Shown here: piece by piece, positions 34,784-43,348 of the stretch | Layout: every line of letters starts with the position of its first letter | How positions within the stretch are numbered: position 1 is the stretch's first letter | Source of the DNA: Morganella morganii_D | GTDB taxonomy: Bacteria > Pseudomonadota > Gammaproteobacteria > Enterobacterales > Enterobacteriaceae | Direction of reading: 5' to 3' | Assembly: GCA_044772875.1 (NCBI GenBank) | Contig: CP173058.1 | Coordinates: 62,001-126,000 of the forward strand | DNA: 64,000 nucleotides | Program-made: the position numbers and the translations under genes | The notes under the pieces: model-generated | What the model was told of the DNA's origin: nothing | The model's input: the letters and a program-made list of their open reading frames with translations, nothing else | Database searches by the model: none

Positions 34784-35038
34784 ATGGATACGAATGAAAT
34801 CAAACAGGTGCTGATGGATAAGTTAGCACTTACTGACGCAATTGTGACCGGTGACGGCAGCCATTTTCAGGTGATCGCTGTCGGCGACCTTTTTGACGGT
34901 ATGAGCCGTGTTAAACAGCAGCAGGCCGTGTATGCGCCGCTGATGGAATATATTGCGGATAACCGTATCCACGCGTTGTCAATCAAAGCCTATACCCCGG
35001 CTCAGTGGGAACGGGATCGTAAACTGAGCGGGCTGTAA
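34784..35038 (+). CDS. ibaG: BolA-family protein IbaG
   Basis: An 84-residue BolA-like protein (E. coli 84) that partners the monothiol glutaredoxin Grx4 in iron-sulfur handling and is linked to acid stress. It has the class-II KH-like fold with GDGSHFQVIAVGDLFDGM, and conserved His24 as cluster ligand. It precedes murA, as in E. coli. Confidence 0.95.
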   Translation: MDTNEIKQVLMDKLALTDAIVTGDGSHFQVIAVGDLFDGMSRVKQQQAVYAPLMEYIADNRIHALSIKAYTPAQWERDRKLSGL

Positions 35039-35105
35039 GCGCGGCGGATAACAATGCAGTGACAAGTAACGCGACAGCAATTAATGATAATGAGAGTGTC
35101 TACAG

Positions 35106-36371
35106 ATGGATAAATTTCGGGTAAAAGGTCCTTCCGTTCTTCAGGGCGAAGTGACTATCTCAGGGGCAAAAAACGCAGCATTGCCTATCCTGTTCGCTGC
35201 AATTCTGGCGGAAGAACCGGTTGAATTACACAATGTGCCGGAACTGCGGGATATCGACACCTCTGTGAAGCTGTTAACGCGACTGGGTGCCAAAATTGAG
35301 CGCAAAGGAACCACACTGCGTGTGGATGCCTCTGATATTAATGAATATTGTGCGCCTTATGATCTGGTCAAAACCATGCGTGCGTCTATCTGGGCGCTGG
35401 GGCCGCTGGTGGCCCGTTTTGGTCACGGTCAGGTTTCCCTGCCGGGCGGCTGTGCTATCGGTGCCCGTCCGGTTGATTTGCATATCACCGGATTAGAGCA
35501 GTTAGGGGCCAAAATCACTCTGGATGAAGGGTATGTCAAAGCGGAAGTGGATGGTCGTCTGACCGGTAATACTATCGTGATGGACAAAGTCAGTGTGGGT
35601 GCCACGATCACGATTATGTGTGCGGCAGCCCTGGCGAAAGGCAAAACAGTTATCGAAAACGCCGCCCGTGAACCGGAAATTGAAGACACCGCCGCATTCC
35701 TGAATGCGCTGGGTGCCAAAATCACCGGCGCAGGGACTGACCATGTGGTGATTGAAGGTGTTGAACGCCTCGGTGGTGGTTCTCACACCGTTGTGCCGGA
35801 TCGTATTGAAACCGGGACCTTCCTGATCGCAGCCGCGGTTTCACGCGGTAAAATTCTGTGCCGCAATGCCAAGCCGGATACGCTGGATGCTGTGCTGGCC
35901 AAGCTGCGCGAAGCCGGAGCAGAAATCGAAACCGGTGATGACTGGATAAGCCTGGATATGAAAGGGCAGCGTCCGAAAGCTGTCACCTTCCGTACCGCAC
36001 CGCATCCGGGCTTCCCGACAGACATGCAGGCGCAGTTCAGTCTGCTGAACCTGGTGGCGGAGGGCTCCGGTATGATCACCGAAACTATCTTTGAAAACCG
36101 CTTTATGCACATTCCGGAGCTGATCCGTATGGGCGCACACGCGGAAATCGAGAGTAATTCTGTGCTGTGTCACGGCGTGGAAAAACTGTCCGGTGCTCAG
36201 GTGATGGCGACTGACCTGCGCGCATCAGCCAGTCTGGTGCTGGCAGGGTGTATCGCGGAAGGGACGACGATCGTTGACCGTATTTATCATATCGATCGCG
36301 GTTATGAGCATATCGAAGAGAAATTACGTGCGCTGGGTGCTGATATCGAACGCATTCATTCAGCAGAGTAA
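35106..36371 (+). CDS. murA: UDP-N-acetylglucosamine 1-carboxyvinyltransferase
   Basis: A 421-residue enzyme (E. coli 419) that starts peptidoglycan synthesis by adding enolpyruvate to UDP-GlcNAc; it is the target of fosfomycin. Lys22-Asn23 (SGAKNAAL) and the catalytic Cys116 in GGCAIGARPVDLH are present, so the enzyme should be fosfomycin-sensitive at the active site. Two inside-out alpha/beta domains. A strong terminator follows. Confidence 0.99.
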   Translation: MDKFRVKGPSVLQGEVTISGAKNAALPILFAAILAEEPVELHNVPELRDIDTSVKLLTRLGAKIERKGTTLRVDASDINEYCAPYDLVKTMRASIWALGPLVARFGHGQVSLPGGCAIGARPVDLHITGLEQLGAKITLDEGYVKAEVDGRLTGNTIVMDKVSVGATITIMCAAALAKGKTVIENAAREPEIEDTAAFLNALGAKITGAGTDHVVIEGVERLGGGSHTVVPDRIETGTFLIAAAVSRGKILCRNAKPDTLDAVLAKLREAGAEIETGDDWISLDMKGQRPKAVTFRTAPHPGFPTDMQAQFSLLNLVAEGSGMITETIFENRFMHIPELIRMGAHAEIESNSVLCHGVEKLSGAQVMATDLRASASLVLAGCIAEGTTIVDRIYHIDRGYEHIEEKLRALGADIERIHSAE

Positions 36372-36395
36372 TTCCCGTCCATAAGCTATAAACAG

Positions 36396-36424
36396 AAAAA
36401 GAGCGGCAGAGCCGCTCTTTTTTT
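36396..36424. terminator. Bidirectional terminator between murA and degS
   Basis: A 12-bp stem (36396-36407 with 36411-36422) with a 3-nt loop and A/T runs on both sides, serving the convergent murA and degS. Confidence 0.92.
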
Positions 36425-36427
36425 ATC

Positions 36428-37516
36428 TTATTCCTGCCCGCCGGCGGGCGGTGTGAACTCTTCGATGGTTACATCGACAGAATGCATCTGGCCATTGCGC
36501 AGCAGGGTAACCGGCACAACACTGCCGGGGCTCAGTTCTGCCACCTGGTCCATCATTTCCAGTGGTGATGTGCTTGGCTTGTTATTGACGCTGGTGATGA
36601 TATCCCCGACCTGAATCCCGCCTTTATCCGCCGGGCCGCCGTGGGCGACCTGAAAGACCCGCAGGCCGGTTATCTGATTAATATCACTGTTGTTTGTCCG
36701 GATCGGCGGCAGCTCTTTTGAGGTGATACCGATATAACCCCGGATCACACGGCCGTCTTTTATCAGCTTATTCATAATGCGCAGAGCAAGCTCTGCGGGG
36801 ATCGCCAGCCCGATGCTGTCACTCATCCGTGACGGGTCGTTGCTGTCATAAGACATGGTATTGATACCGACCAGCTCGCCCTCGGTATTGACAAGTGCGC
36901 CGCCGGAGTTACCGGCCATAATCGAGGCATCTGTCTGGAGGAAATTCTGGCGGCGGGTCGGACTCAGCCCGACGCGGCCCATTGCGCTGATAATGCCCTG
37001 ATTGACGGTCTGCCCGACATTAAACGGGTTACCGATCGCGAGCACGACATCACCCACATGGGACTGACGTTCCGGGTTGATCGGGATCACCGGCAGTTTG
37101 TCGGTGGTATTGATTTTCAGCACTGCCAGGTCAGTCATATCATCCGCACCAATCAGCATACCTTCATACAGGCGGCCGTAATTACCGTATTGCAGGGCGA
37201 TCAGGATCTGATCGGCATTTGTAATCACATGCTGGTTAGTCAGGATATAGCCCTGATCATTTATGATCACGCCGGAACCGAGGGAGGTCATTTCGGGACC
37301 CTGCTGGGAGAGACTGCCCATATTACTGCTGTAAACGTTGACCACAGCAGGCGCGGCGCGGCGTACCGCTTTATTGTAGCTGACCGGTTCGTCATTATTA
37401 AACAGATGTGTAAACCACCGGGTCACAAATTGCGGGCGAATAGACGGGACGCTGACCAAAAGGAGGGCAGCCACAATAAGTCCCATAAAAACAGAGCGCA
37501 ATAATTTAAACCACAT
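36428..37516 (-). CDS. degS: Inner-membrane stress-sensing protease DegS
   Basis: A 362-residue serine protease (E. coli 355). The N-terminal membrane anchor spans about 5-23, and the catalytic triad is His96 (TNQHVI), Asp129 (MTDLAVL) and Ser204 (GNSGGAL). A single PDZ domain (about 255-350) senses unfolded porin C-termini, after which DegS cuts RseA and frees sigma-E. The start MWFKLLRS at 37516 matches E. coli. In E. coli it directly follows degQ; here the two are separated by about 7.6 kb of sulfur genes. Confidence 0.96.
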   Translation of the reverse strand: MWFKLLRSVFMGLIVAALLLVSVPSIRPQFVTRWFTHLFNNDEPVSYNKAVRRAAPAVVNVYSSNMGSLSQQGPEMTSLGSGVIINDQGYILTNQHVITNADQILIALQYGNYGRLYEGMLIGADDMTDLAVLKINTTDKLPVIPINPERQSHVGDVVLAIGNPFNVGQTVNQGIISAMGRVGLSPTRRQNFLQTDASIMAGNSGGALVNTEGELVGINTMSYDSNDPSRMSDSIGLAIPAELALRIMNKLIKDGRVIRGYIGITSKELPPIRTNNSDINQITGLRVFQVAHGGPADKGGIQVGDIITSVNNKPSTSPLEMMDQVAELSPGSVVPVTLLRNGQMHSVDVTIEEFTPPAGGQE

Positions 37517-37671
37517 AGTCCTTAACCGGTGTTGTGAGTACGGGAAGCAGATACTACGGCAGAATAGCATAATCCGGGAGAATTATACGTGTGTAATTGC
37601 GGTATTTTATGATGTGGTACAAATAAACAGGTTGGGTATCAGGCGGTTATTTGTCACCGGCGGTCATGACG

Positions 37672-37695
37672 CTGTCAGCGGCCGGGCGCTGACAG
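37672..37695. repeat. Hairpin downstream of tauD
   Basis: CTGTCAGCG (37672-37680) and CGCTGACAG (37687-37695) form a perfect 9-bp stem with a 6-nt loop between tauD and degS. Without a T-run it is not a standard terminator; it may protect the 3' end of the tau transcript. Confidence 0.5.
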
Positions 37696-37713
37696 TGCCG
37701 GTTATGCGGCCGG

Positions 37714-38541
37714 TTAAGCAGGTTTATCTCCTATCACGGTTGCTCTGTGCATAATACGGTGAAAATCACCGTAATCAAAGCTGGCGAGATGCTGGGTACA
37801 ACGGTTATCCCAGACTGCCACATCCCCGTTCTGCCAGTGCCAGCGGACAAAATATTTCGGCTGTGTGCTGTGCTTAAACAGGAACGTCAGCAGCGCATCA
37901 CTTTCTTCCGTACTTAATTCACAGATACGGCTGGTAAAACCTTCAGTAACAAACAATCCCTTCTTACCGGTAACCGGATGGGTTCTGACCAGCGGATGGC
38001 GTCTCGGCGGGAAATCGCGGCGGGCTTTTTCCAGAGCGGCTTTCGCTTCCCCGGTCTGTGCAAAACGGCTGTCCGGAAAAGATCGGCTGATATCATGCTC
38101 AGCCGTCAGGCCGGATAAAAAATCCTGCAAAAGCGGTGATAAATCATCATAAGCACGGGTCAGACTGGCCCACAGGGTATCGCCGCCAAACGGCGGAACC
38201 TGCACGGCAGATAACACACAGCCCATGGCCGGTTTTTCCAGAAATGTCACATCGGTGTGCCACAATTCATTATCTTTCAGATCCAGCAGATGACTGTCGA
38301 GTACAATCAGCTCCCGCACGTCTTTATGGGAAGGGAAAACCGGATGTATATGCAGTTCACCTAGTGCGGCAGCAAAGTCCCGCTGGGCTTCCGGCTCAAT
38401 ATACTGCTGACGGAAAAACAGTACCTGATGCTCCAGTAAAGCGTCCTGTAATGCAGCCACTGTGGCAGCGTCCGGTGTTTTATTCAGGTTAATACCCCCG
38501 ATCTGCGCGCCGATAGCGGGCGTTAACTTTTGGATATCCAT
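37714..38541 (-). CDS. tauD: Taurine dioxygenase
   Basis: A 275-residue Fe(II)/2-oxoglutarate dioxygenase (E. coli 283) splitting taurine into aminoacetaldehyde and sulfite. Iron ligands are His95 and Asp97 (LWHTDVTF) and His251 (TQHLASF); an Arg in the HRIMHRAT segment binds 2-oxoglutarate. I start at ATG 38541, which has AGAGG eight bases upstream; another ATG two codons earlier is too close to it. Last gene of tauABCD. Confidence 0.95.
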   Translation of the reverse strand: MDIQKLTPAIGAQIGGINLNKTPDAATVAALQDALLEHQVLFFRQQYIEPEAQRDFAAALGELHIHPVFPSHKDVRELIVLDSHLLDLKDNELWHTDVTFLEKPAMGCVLSAVQVPPFGGDTLWASLTRAYDDLSPLLQDFLSGLTAEHDISRSFPDSRFAQTGEAKAALEKARRDFPPRRHPLVRTHPVTGKKGLFVTEGFTSRICELSTEESDALLTFLFKHSTQPKYFVRWHWQNGDVAVWDNRCTQHLASFDYGDFHRIMHRATVIGDKPA

Positions 38542-38561
38542 ATGCATGACCTCTCTGTCAG

Positions 38562-39359
38562 TTAAGATTCTTTGCCGTACCACGGCACTAATACCTGCTG
38601 TAAATGACGCAATGCCAGTTCGATGGTGAGTGCCACCACAGCAATCACCGCGATGCCGGTGATGACGATGCCGGTGTTGAGAAACTGTGCAGCGGACTGC
38701 ACCATAAATCCCAGCCCCTGTTGTGCCGCGACCAGTTCTGCCGCCACCAGTGTTGACCAGCCGACACCGAGACCAATCCGGATCCCGGTCAGCATTTGCG
38801 GCAGTGCTGACGGCAGAATCACATATCTCAGCACCTGAAGCCGGTTTGCTCCCAGAGATTGCACGGCGCGGATCCGGTTTCCCGGCGCGGCCATAATGCC
38901 CTGCATCGTTGAAATCAGGACCGGGGCGAGAATGGCTAACCAGATCAGCAGGATTTTGGTGGTTTCCCCGATACCAAACCAGATAACAATCAGCGGCAGA
39001 TAAGCGAGCGGGGGAACCGGCCGGTACAATTCAACCACCGGATCCAGTATTCCGCGTATCCGCGAACTCAGTCCCATCAGTACACCCAGCGGGATCCCGG
39101 TGATAACAGCCAGAAGCAGCGCTTTGAGCATGCGGTCAAGACTGGCTGCCAGATGCTGCCACAGGGTGGCATTCATATAACCGGATTCGGATAACGCCAG
39201 AAACTGGTGTCCTATCTGGGCCGGGGCGGGTAAATAGAGCGGATTAACCCACTGTAATGCGGTGATCAGCCACCAGCCGGTAATCAGAACCGATAAACTC
39301 ACAATGCTGAGTAATAAACGGCTGTACCCGGGTTGTTTATTTCCGGTTATATTTGCCAT
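38562..39359 (-). CDS. tauC: Taurine ABC transporter permease
   Basis: A 265-residue permease of the SsuC/TauC type with about six membrane helices and the EAA loop (APVLISTMQGIMAAPGNRIRAVQSLGA), which contacts TauB. The start at 39359 (MANITGNK) has GGAG upstream. It lies 20 bases before tauD and 23 after tauB. Confidence 0.95.
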   Translation of the reverse strand: MANITGNKQPGYSRLLLSIVSLSVLITGWWLITALQWVNPLYLPAPAQIGHQFLALSESGYMNATLWQHLAASLDRMLKALLLAVITGIPLGVLMGLSSRIRGILDPVVELYRPVPPLAYLPLIVIWFGIGETTKILLIWLAILAPVLISTMQGIMAAPGNRIRAVQSLGANRLQVLRYVILPSALPQMLTGIRIGLGVGWSTLVAAELVAAQQGLGFMVQSAAQFLNTGIVITGIAVIAVVALTIELALRHLQQVLVPWYGKES

Positions 39360-39382
39360 TGATGTCACTCCGTCTCTGTTAA

Positions 39383-40156
39383 TTAACCGTGCTGATATGC
39401 CATTATTTTGTCTGACAGCGAATCACGGTGATGAATAAATGCAGGATCCGATTTAATCTGACGAATACGCCGGCCCTGCGACCACTGTTTATAAAACGGA
39501 GGTTCTTCTTCGGATATTATCCGTCCCGGATCCGGCGCCATTAATATCAGCCGGGTAGCCATTAACAGCGCCTCCTCAATATCGTGAGTGATAATAAAAA
39601 AAGCACTCTGCTGTTTTTGCCACAGCGTCAGAATTAAAGATTGCATCTGCTCCCGGTTGGCGGCATCGAGTGCACCGAAGGGTTCATCCATCAAAATAAA
39701 ATCAGATTTTACGGCCAGCGCCCGCGCAATACCGACCCGCTGGCGCATACCGCCGGACAGTGACCAAATATCATCGGTAATGGCATGCAGCAATCCCACT
39801 TTTTGCAGATTTTCTTCGACCGCCGCTCTTTCTTCCTGTTTACCGAGTTTTTTAATTTTCAGTCCCAGCGCGACATTTTCATACACATTCAGCCAGGGCA
39901 TCAGTGCGTCATTCTGAAATACCACGACCCTGTCAGACGCGGGGTGCTGAATTGCGTTTTTGTCCCGCGTTATTTTTCCGCCGGAGGGTGTTAAAAAACC
40001 GGCGACAATATTCAGCAACGATGTTTTTCCGCAGCCGGATGCGCCGAGCACAACGGTAATGCCGTTATCCGGGATCGTTAAATTAATACCGGATAAGGTT
40101 ATCTGCGGCTGACCGTGATAAAACAGATCAATATTTTCCAGCACGATATCTGCCAT
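39383..40156 (-). CDS. tauB: Taurine ABC transporter ATPase
   Basis: A 257-residue ABC ATPase (E. coli 255): Walker A GASGCGKTS (about 35-43), signature LSGGMRQRVGIARAL, Walker B FILMDEPFGALD, and switch His in ITHDIEEAL. It drives uptake of taurine or other sulfonates bound by TauA. Follows tauA by two bases. Confidence 0.95.
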   Translation of the reverse strand: MADIVLENIDLFYHGQPQITLSGINLTIPDNGITVVLGASGCGKTSLLNIVAGFLTPSGGKITRDKNAIQHPASDRVVVFQNDALMPWLNVYENVALGLKIKKLGKQEERAAVEENLQKVGLLHAITDDIWSLSGGMRQRVGIARALAVKSDFILMDEPFGALDAANREQMQSLILTLWQKQQSAFFIITHDIEEALLMATRLILMAPDPGRIISEEEPPFYKQWSQGRRIRQIKSDPAFIHHRDSLSDKIMAYQHG

Positions 40157-40158
40157 TG

Positions 40159-41196
40159 TTATTTCCCCGCTGCCGCTGTGACAGCTTCCGTATTGATATT
40201 TCCGGCATATGAATCTTTGACAGCATCAATACTGCCCTGCTGCTGTAAGAAAAGGGCGGTATTGCGGAGATCATCCGCGAGGGTTGTGGTCAGGATCTGC
40301 ACCTGTTCCGCTGATGCGGGATAATCATTGCCCGCCATCACGTCAGCCACATCCTCCGGGCGGGCGCCGGTCAGTTGCGCAATTTTGCCGGTAATATCAG
40401 GAAAGTCCGCTATATTATTTTTATTCTGCTGATACCACTGAACCTCACTGTCGGTAACTGCCGCAAACTGCGCCAGTACATCAGGGTACTGTGCGGCAAA
40501 GGTGCTGTCAGCGATCCACAGGTCATAGGTCGGTTTTCCCCATTTCCGCACATCGCGGCCGGAAATCCGGATCTGCCCGTTTGCTTTCAGCTGACTTAAG
40601 GCCGGCTCCCAGACATACGCCGCATCGATATCGCCTCTCTCCCATGCCGCGACAATTTCAGCAGGACGCAGATTAATCAGCTGCACTGAATTTTCATTAA
40701 TATTCAGGTGCGCCAGTGTCGCCAGCAGGCTGTAATGGGCCGTTGATGTAAAGGGCACGGCAATTTTCTTACCGGCCAGCCTGCCTGACGGATTGCGGTC
40801 ATTACGGACAATCAGTGCTTCGGCGGTGTCCGGAATACCGGAAATATAAAAAACCTCCACCGGCAATCCGCGACTGGCGGCAATGGTGAAAGGCGCAGAT
40901 CCCATGTTGGCGATATCCGCCTCACCGGCTGCCAGTGCGGTAAGCACATCCGCGCCGCTGTCGAATTTCTTCCAGATGATCTGTTTACCGGTGGCGGCCT
41001 CATAGGCATGGTTTGCCTGTGCAATTTTGCCGGGATCGATAATCGCCTGGTAAGCGATGACCACCGGTTTTTCAGCTGTTGACTGCGGTACCGGTGCTTT
41101 CTGGCTGTAAATAAACCCGCTGATGACTGCCAGTGCCGCCAGCAAAAATAAAACCACCTTTAATTTATTTCGTTTCTGAGGCTGATATAACGACAT
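40159..41196 (-). CDS. tauA: Taurine-binding protein of the ABC transporter
   Basis: A 345-residue SsuA/TauA-type binding protein with VVIAYQAIIDPGKIAQANHAYE and LRPAEIVAAWERGDIDAAYVWEP. The N-terminus is unusual: after a basic stretch (RNKLK) comes a hydrophobic helix (about 15-32) and then QKAPVPQST, without a clear AXA cleavage site or lipobox Cys, so it may stay membrane-anchored. The start ATG 41196 has GGAAGA upstream. First gene of the tau operon. Confidence 0.93.
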   Translation of the reverse strand: MSLYQPQKRNKLKVVLFLLAALAVISGFIYSQKAPVPQSTAEKPVVIAYQAIIDPGKIAQANHAYEAATGKQIIWKKFDSGADVLTALAAGEADIANMGSAPFTIAASRGLPVEVFYISGIPDTAEALIVRNDRNPSGRLAGKKIAVPFTSTAHYSLLATLAHLNINENSVQLINLRPAEIVAAWERGDIDAAYVWEPALSQLKANGQIRISGRDVRKWGKPTYDLWIADSTFAAQYPDVLAQFAAVTDSEVQWYQQNKNNIADFPDITGKIAQLTGARPEDVADVMAGNDYPASAEQVQILTTTLADDLRNTALFLQQQGSIDAVKDSYAGNINTEAVTAAAGK

Positions 41197-41554
41197 TATT
41201 TTCTTCCGTTGCGAAGTCACGAATAGTTATCTATTTAGTGGCAGGGAATATATTCCGGGAAAGAATTACTTCTTATATTGAAATGCCTTTTTGTTATACA
41301 TGAATAATAATCGCAATAATGATTGTTTTTTAATGAAAGGGAAGGGCGTAAATCGATTGTTTTTTACGTGTAATTCATTGTTTATCTGAGTGAGGATTCT
41401 GAAAATATACGGTTTGTTAATAGCCACTATGATATATCAGACCATTTTATTATAACTTATGGCTTTATTTTCTTATTCTCAATAAGTCCTGATGCGATAA
41501 CCTGGTAAATAAAGGAATAATAACCACAATGAGCAATGCGGGAGTAACAGGACT
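41197..41554. other. Divergent control region between tauA and cysJ
   Basis: 358 AT-rich bases between two sulfur operons transcribed away from each other. In E. coli tau genes are controlled by Cbl/CysB and cysJ by CysB, whose sites are AT-rich and poorly conserved; this region would be the place for them. I could not define operator or promoter hexamers by eye, and see no gene. Confidence 0.5.
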
Positions 41555-43348
41555 ATGTCAACACAGATGTCTCCGGAGCAGGTATTTCCGGTTTCTGCGG
41601 AGCAGCTTGCGGCTTTGCAGACAGTAACAGCAGGTTTTACCTCTCAGCAACTGGCCTGGTTATCCGGTTATTTGTGGGGACGGGGAAATGCGTCTGTGCA
41701 GACGGTTATTTCCCCGGTATTAAACACAACAGAAAGCGAAATTATTACCGTTATTTCCGCTTCACAAACCGGTAATGCGCGGCGCTTATGTGAAGAATTA
41801 AAAACACGGTTTCTCAGTGAAAAATTCGCTGTGAATTTAGTGAATGCCGGAGAATATAAATATAAACAGCTCTCCCGGGAGAAGATAGTCATTCTTGTGA
41901 CATCCACTCAGGGTGACGGTGAACCGCCGGAAGAAGCCGTGGCATTTCACAAATATCTGCATTCGGCAAAGCGACCTGATCTCAGAGGGACGGTTTATGC
42001 GGTTTTCTCTCTGGGGGATTCGTCATACGAAAAATTTTGTCAGGCGGGGATTGATTTTGATACTCAGCTGGCAAAAGCGGGAGCAACTGCACTCTTGCCG
42101 AGAACGGATGCGGATGTGGATTATCAGTCTGCGGCGGCGTGGGCAGATGCATTGACACATGCTCTGAAAGAGAGGGGCATTGCGGCGGGAAATCCGCCGC
42201 CGGTAGCCGTTCAGACGGGTGGTATCACAGAAAACCATTACAGCAAAAGCGCACCGCTGACGGCATCTCTCTCCGTTAATCAGAAAATTACCGGCCGTAA
42301 TTCCCTGAAAGATGTGCGGCATATTGAAATTTCTGCAGGGGATTCCGGATTGCATTATCAGCCGGGGGATTCGCTCGGAGTCTGGTTTGAAAACGATCCG
42401 GCGCTGGCGGATGAAATTATCACCCTGCTGCATTCGGATGCGGCAACTGAGATTACGGTATCCGGCCACACGTACCCCCTGCGGGAGGCGCTGATCCGGC
42501 ATCTGGAACTCACACAGAATAACGGGGTGACAGTCAGCAGATACGCGCAGTTATCACAACATGAAACATTATCCGCACTGATCAGTGATAAGCAGGCGGC
42601 GCTGCATTACGCGCAAAAAACACCTGTCGCGGAAATGCTGCGTCAGGCACCTTCCCGGCCTTCTGCACAGGCCTTTGCCGATATTCTCCGGCCGCTGACC
42701 CCGAGACTGTATTCCATCTCATCATCGCAGGCGGAAGCGGAAGATGAGGTTCATCTGACGGTCGGTGTCGTGCGTTATGACACGGATGGACGTGCGCGGA
42801 CCGGCGGTGCCTCAGGATTTCTCGCCGATCATATACAGGAGGGCGGGGATGTGCGGGTTTTCATTGAACGTAATGATAATTTCCGTCTGCCCGCAGATCC
42901 TGATGTGCCGGTCATTATGATCGGTGCAGGTACCGGTATTGCGCCGTTCCGCGCTTTTATGCAGCAGCGGGAAAATGACGGTGCATCCGGTAAAAACTGG
43001 CTTTTTTACGGCAATCAGCATTTTACCGAGGATTTTTTATATCAGACAGAATGGCAGCGTTATGTCCGTGAAGGTGTGCTGACCAATATCTCGCTGGCTT
43101 GGTCGCGGGATAAACCGGTGAAAACCTATGTTCAGGACAAACTGCGGGAGCAGGGGGCGGAAGTGTGGCGCTGGATTGAGGACGGCGCACATATTTACGT
43201 CTGCGGTAATGCGGGCCTGATGGCCCGAGATACAGAAGCTGCATTGCTGGAGATTATCAGCCGGTACGGTAACCGGGACGGCGAATCAGCGGATGAATTT
43301 TTAAGTGAGCTGCGCACAGCGCGCCGGTATCAGAGGGATGTCTATTAA
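41555..43348 (+). CDS. cysJ: Sulfite reductase flavoprotein alpha subunit
   Basis: A 597-residue diflavin reductase (E. coli 599). The flavodoxin domain with the FMN loop ISASQTGNARRL lies at about 67-78, the FAD domain has RLYSISSSQAE, and the NADPH domain has GAGTGIAPFRAFMQQR, ending in the aromatic RRYQRDVY tail. It passes electrons from NADPH to CysI for sulfite to sulfide reduction. It overlaps cysI by one base, and is divergent from the tau operon that would produce the sulfite. Confidence 0.98.
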   Translation: MSTQMSPEQVFPVSAEQLAALQTVTAGFTSQQLAWLSGYLWGRGNASVQTVISPVLNTTESEIITVISASQTGNARRLCEELKTRFLSEKFAVNLVNAGEYKYKQLSREKIVILVTSTQGDGEPPEEAVAFHKYLHSAKRPDLRGTVYAVFSLGDSSYEKFCQAGIDFDTQLAKAGATALLPRTDADVDYQSAAAWADALTHALKERGIAAGNPPPVAVQTGGITENHYSKSAPLTASLSVNQKITGRNSLKDVRHIEISAGDSGLHYQPGDSLGVWFENDPALADEIITLLHSDAATEITVSGHTYPLREALIRHLELTQNNGVTVSRYAQLSQHETLSALISDKQAALHYAQKTPVAEMLRQAPSRPSAQAFADILRPLTPRLYSISSSQAEAEDEVHLTVGVVRYDTDGRARTGGASGFLADHIQEGGDVRVFIERNDNFRLPADPDVPVIMIGAGTGIAPFRAFMQQRENDGASGKNWLFYGNQHFTEDFLYQTEWQRYVREGVLTNISLAWSRDKPVKTYVQDKLREQGAEVWRWIEDGAHIYVCGNAGLMARDTEAALLEIISRYGNRDGESADEFLSELRTARRYQRDVY

